In this document: one piece after another, positions 61,638 through 64,000 of the stretch
Layout of the letters: each line of letters opens with the position of its first letter
Numbering within the stretch: position 1 is the first letter of the stretch
Assembly: GCA_023411575.1 (NCBI GenBank)
Contig: JAEYOP010000049.1
Span: 1 to 64,000, forward strand
Length of the DNA stretch: 64,000 bases
Direction: 5' to 3'
DNA from: Bacillota bacterium
GTDB taxonomy: Bacteria; Bacillota; Clostridia; Acetivibrionales; DTU013
Position numbers and translations under genes: made by a program
Notes under the pieces: generated by a model
Seen by the model: only the letters and a program-made list of their open reading frames with translations
Databases searched by the model: none
Told to the model about the DNA's origin: nothing

Positions 61638-61692
61638 AAAAAGCCGGCCGGTACGCCTTTAATATGCTGCTTTGCGCACCGGCCGGCTTTTT
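61638..61692. terminator. Bidirectional terminator between AraC and GH51 genes
   Basis: AAAAAGCCGGCCGGT (61638-61652) and ACCGGCCGGCTTTTT (61678-61692) are perfect complements over 15 bases. Confidence 0.93.
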
Positions 61693-61756
61693 CACGGGAT
61701 ACCCTGATCCCTGTGGGAAGCCTTATAGTGAGAAGACCTATAGTATCAGAAGTCTT

Positions 61757-63256
61757 TTATTTTTTGCCCAACCGGATCACGTTCCAGGACAGTTTGTTCA
61801 GGACCGATTTGGCCGTGTTGTCTTCGACCACCGTTTTTCCACCCTTGTGAGGAACGACGTTCATCGGATTTTCCAGCGTATTTTTCGCGCAGATGTCTTC
61901 GTTTTCCAGAACGATGTGTTCGATGACCTGATACCCGGCAAAGTCGCGGAGGTCGGTTTCAACCAGCAGGGGCTCCTCCAGATCCCTGTTTACGGCAAAG
62001 ATCGTGAGCTCTTCCTTCTCCTCGTCGAATACCGTTACGCTTTCCAGGTAAGGAACATCGCAGAAATCCACACTGTCATATAGCGGGGATTTGACAACGG
62101 AATGCAGGACTTCTCCTCTTCCGTACAGCGAAGTGTGCAGATAGGGATAGAAGATGGTGTTTCTCCAGGAACCGCCGCCCGTTACGGTCATGATCGGGGC
62201 GATGGTATTGACCAGTTGGGCCATGCAGGCCATTTTGACGCGGTCCGCGTGCTTTAGCAGGGTAATCAGCATGCAGCCGACCACCAATGCGTCCTGCAGG
62301 TCGTAAATGTTTTCATTGATGGGCAGATGGCTCTTCCAGCGCATCTCCTGCGTAATATCCGTCATATACCAGACGTTCCACTCGTCGAAGGAGAGGTTCA
62401 TGGTTTTCTTGCTGCGGGTCTTTGCTTTGATGTAGTCGCAGATGGAAACGACGGATTTAATGAAATAATCCATATCCATCGAGCGGGCAAGGAAATTGGC
62501 GGTGCCCTTTTGATCGTTGCTGTAGTAGGTATGCAGGGAGAGGTAATCTACGTATTCATAGGTGTGCTCCAGGATGGTCGCCTCCCACTGGGCGAAGGTA
62601 GGCATGCCGCTGTTTGAGCTGCCGCAGGCGACCAGCTCTATGGCCGGATCGACCCATTTCATGACCTTGGCGGTTTCGGATGCCGTGCGGCCGTATTCTT
62701 CCGCCGTCTTCCGGCAGATCTGCCAGGGGCCGTCCATTTCATTTCCCAGACACCAGGTTTTGATGCCGTGGGGCTTCTCATACCCGTGGGACCGCCTCAG
62801 ATCGCTCCAATAGGTCCCTCCGGGATGGTTGCAGTATTCCACCAGGGTTCTGGCGGCATCCGGGCCTCTTGTGCCCAGGTTTACGGCCATCATGACTTCC
62901 GTCTGCGCGTAGCCTGCCCAGTCCACAAATTCGTTCGTGCCCATTTCGTTGGATTCCACAGAGGCCCAAGCCAGATCAAGTCTTTTAGGACGGCTCGCTA
63001 CCGGGCCGATTCCGTCCTCCCAATTGTAACCGGACAGGAAATTGCCTCCCGGATAGCGGACGATGGGAACCTGCAGCTCCTTTACCAGGTCGATGACGTC
63101 CTGGCGGAAGCCTTTTTCATTGGCGGCCGGATGGCCGGGCTCGTATATTCCGCCGTACACGGAACGGCCCCACTGCTCGACAAAGGAACCGTAAATCCGT
63201 TTATCCACTTTGCCGACTTTAAAATCTTTTCCGATGGAAAGGGTTGCTTTTTTCAT
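61757..63256 (-). CDS. GH51 alpha-L-arabinofuranosidase
   Basis: A 499-residue intracellular GH51 enzyme removing terminal alpha-L-arabinofuranose from arabinoxylan or arabinan oligosaccharides. The acid/base Glu lies in TWCLGNEMDGPWQI and the nucleophile Glu in MNLSFDEWNVWY. RIYGSFVEQWGRSVYGGIYEP near the start and RYPGGNFLSGYNWEDGIGP are family signatures. Length is standard and no signal peptide is present. The upstream region holds an 18-bp inverted repeat that probably binds the divergent ArsR-type regulator. Confidence 0.96.
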   Translation of the reverse strand: MKKATLSIGKDFKVGKVDKRIYGSFVEQWGRSVYGGIYEPGHPAANEKGFRQDVIDLVKELQVPIVRYPGGNFLSGYNWEDGIGPVASRPKRLDLAWASVESNEMGTNEFVDWAGYAQTEVMMAVNLGTRGPDAARTLVEYCNHPGGTYWSDLRRSHGYEKPHGIKTWCLGNEMDGPWQICRKTAEEYGRTASETAKVMKWVDPAIELVACGSSNSGMPTFAQWEATILEHTYEYVDYLSLHTYYSNDQKGTANFLARSMDMDYFIKSVVSICDYIKAKTRSKKTMNLSFDEWNVWYMTDITQEMRWKSHLPINENIYDLQDALVVGCMLITLLKHADRVKMACMAQLVNTIAPIMTVTGGGSWRNTIFYPYLHTSLYGRGEVLHSVVKSPLYDSVDFCDVPYLESVTVFDEEKEELTIFAVNRDLEEPLLVETDLRDFAGYQVIEHIVLENEDICAKNTLENPMNVVPHKGGKTVVEDNTAKSVLNKLSWNVIRLGKK

Positions 63257-63289
63257 TTCTGCACCACCTGTTAATAAAAATATTTAATG

Positions 63290-63307
63290 GTTAATAAATT
63301 TACTAAC
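63290..63307. promoter_or_regulatory. Inverted repeat operator upstream of GH51
   Basis: GTTAATAAATTTACTAAC is a near-perfect palindrome, one non-matching base pair per arm, about 34 bases upstream of the GH51 start; a related GTTAATAAAAATATTTAA begins at 63270. Likely operator for the divergent winged-helix regulator. Confidence 0.55.
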
Positions 63308-63442
63308 AAAATAATACCGCTTTTCCGGACGCAAGTCAATTATCAAAATAGATTTTATAGCGCGAATTAGCAGGATTTATTCGCTCTTTACACAACCGTC
63401 GGACTGATTTATAATTATATTAATAAGAAGGAGAGCACAGGA

Positions 63443-64000
63443 ATGAAAATAGCTGTTTCGGAAAAGTATTTACCCGTTTATGAAGCCCTTGCCAGCGATA
63501 TCCGCATCAAAATCATCCACCTGCTGGCGGAAAAGTCCATGAACATCAAGGAGATCGCGGAAAAGCTCGGCTTGAGCAGCGCAATTCTCACCATGCATGT
63601 GCAGAAGCTGGAAAAGGCGGGGCTGGTCTGGTCCGAGCGGGTTCAGTCCAACCGCTCGAATTTCAAGGTATGCCATCTGAACGTGGAGTCCATCGAGATC
63701 GAATTCCCCCAGAAGGCCCGAAAAAGTGTCCAGTTTCATGAATTCGTGCTGCCGGTGGGCCATTACACCGATTTCGACGTAACGCCGACCTGCGGCCTGG
63801 CTACGGCGGAGAAGCTGATCGGGTACTACGACGATCCCCGGTATTTCCTCGACCCGGAACGGGTCAATGCCAGAATCCTTTGGTTTACAAAAGGCTTTGT
63901 AGAATACAGGGTGCCCAATTACCTGCTGTCCAACCAGGAGCCGGCGGCGCTGGAGATTTCCATGGAGCTCGGCTCGGAGGCGCCCGGCGTGAACAACAAC
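63443..64000 (+). CDS. ArsR-type winged-helix regulator, truncated by window end
   Basis: At least 186 residues are present and the frame is still open at the last base. The N-terminus is a winged helix-turn-helix (LASDIRIKIIHLLAEKSMNIKEIAEKLGLSSAILTMHVQKLEKAGLV) of the ArsR group. The rest (GHYTDFDVTPTCGLATAEKLIGYYDDP) resembles the effector part of the ArsR-like sugar regulators found beside arabinofuranosidase genes in Clostridia. AAGGAGAG precedes ATG 63443. It is divergent from GH51, which it probably controls. Confidence 0.82.
   Translation, partial: MKIAVSEKYLPVYEALASDIRIKIIHLLAEKSMNIKEIAEKLGLSSAILTMHVQKLEKAGLVWSERVQSNRSNFKVCHLNVESIEIEFPQKARKSVQFHEFVLPVGHYTDFDVTPTCGLATAEKLIGYYDDPRYFLDPERVNARILWFTKGFVEYRVPNYLLSNQEPAALEISMELGSEAPGVNNN

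Noticed and set aside
1..64000. CRISPR arrays, insertion sequences, rRNA or prophage genes
   Set aside because: No regularly spaced repeats with spacers, transposase, integrase or phage structural genes were seen.

Overview
The window looks like chromosomal DNA of an anaerobic, plant-polysaccharide-degrading member of the Clostridia (Bacillota). The grounds are strong AGGAGG-type ribosome binding sites, LplB/YtcP-type sugar permeases, YesM/YesN two-component systems, many AraC-type regulators, a spore-photolyase-like radical SAM protein and a corrinoid methyltransfer module. It is gene-dense. I see no insertion sequence, phage, CRISPR array or rRNA.

Layout: 0.2-2.4 kb holds a GH8 xylo-oligosaccharide hydrolase and a radical SAM protein. 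2.4-5.9 kb is an RNA-repair locus. It has a near-consensus promoter with a perfect 10-bp inverted repeat in front of it, a 38-codon ORF, about 0.5 kb of dense tRNA-like structure, a slipin and the RNA ligase RtcB, and it ends at a strong terminator. Three of the tRNA-like units read T-arm, acceptor 3' strand, tiny loop, acceptor 5' strand, D-arm, anticodon arm, which is the layout of circularly permuted tRNAs. I consider this the most interesting part of the window. 5.9-10.7 kb carries mannose-6-phosphate isomerase, a LacI regulator, a GH30 remnant, two small unknown genes and a PfkB sugar kinase.

10.9-26.8 kb is a glucuronoxylan locus: an ABC importer, a membrane AraC sensor, GH67 alpha-glucuronidase, an acetylesterase, an AraC regulator, then two URO-D-fold methyltransferases, a PocR/AraC regulator and a corrinoid protein. 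A plausible reading is that 4-O-methylglucuronate is released by GH67 and then O-demethylated through the corrinoid protein. 26.9-28.8 kb has a long hairpin element, a Phd-Uma2 fusion with paired palindromic operators, and an AraC gene. 29-37.7 kb carries GH127, a GH43-like protein, GH2 and two AraC regulators.

38-58.4 kb holds three more ABC importers. One is followed by a clan GH-A hydrolase and a mutarotase-like protein; the other two are each followed by a histidine kinase/response regulator pair. 58.6-64 kb carries a GH31 alpha-xylosidase, an AraC regulator, a GH51 arabinofuranosidase and an ArsR-type regulator cut by the window end.

How it works together: extracellular xylan, arabinan or galactan pieces would be imported by four ATPase-less ABC systems, presumably energised by a shared ATPase encoded elsewhere. 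Inside the cell GH8, GH67, GH127, GH43-like, GH2, GH31 and GH51 enzymes would break them down under local AraC, LacI or two-component control. Three of the four binding proteins carry an N-terminal Big_2 Ig-like domain and lack a lipobox.
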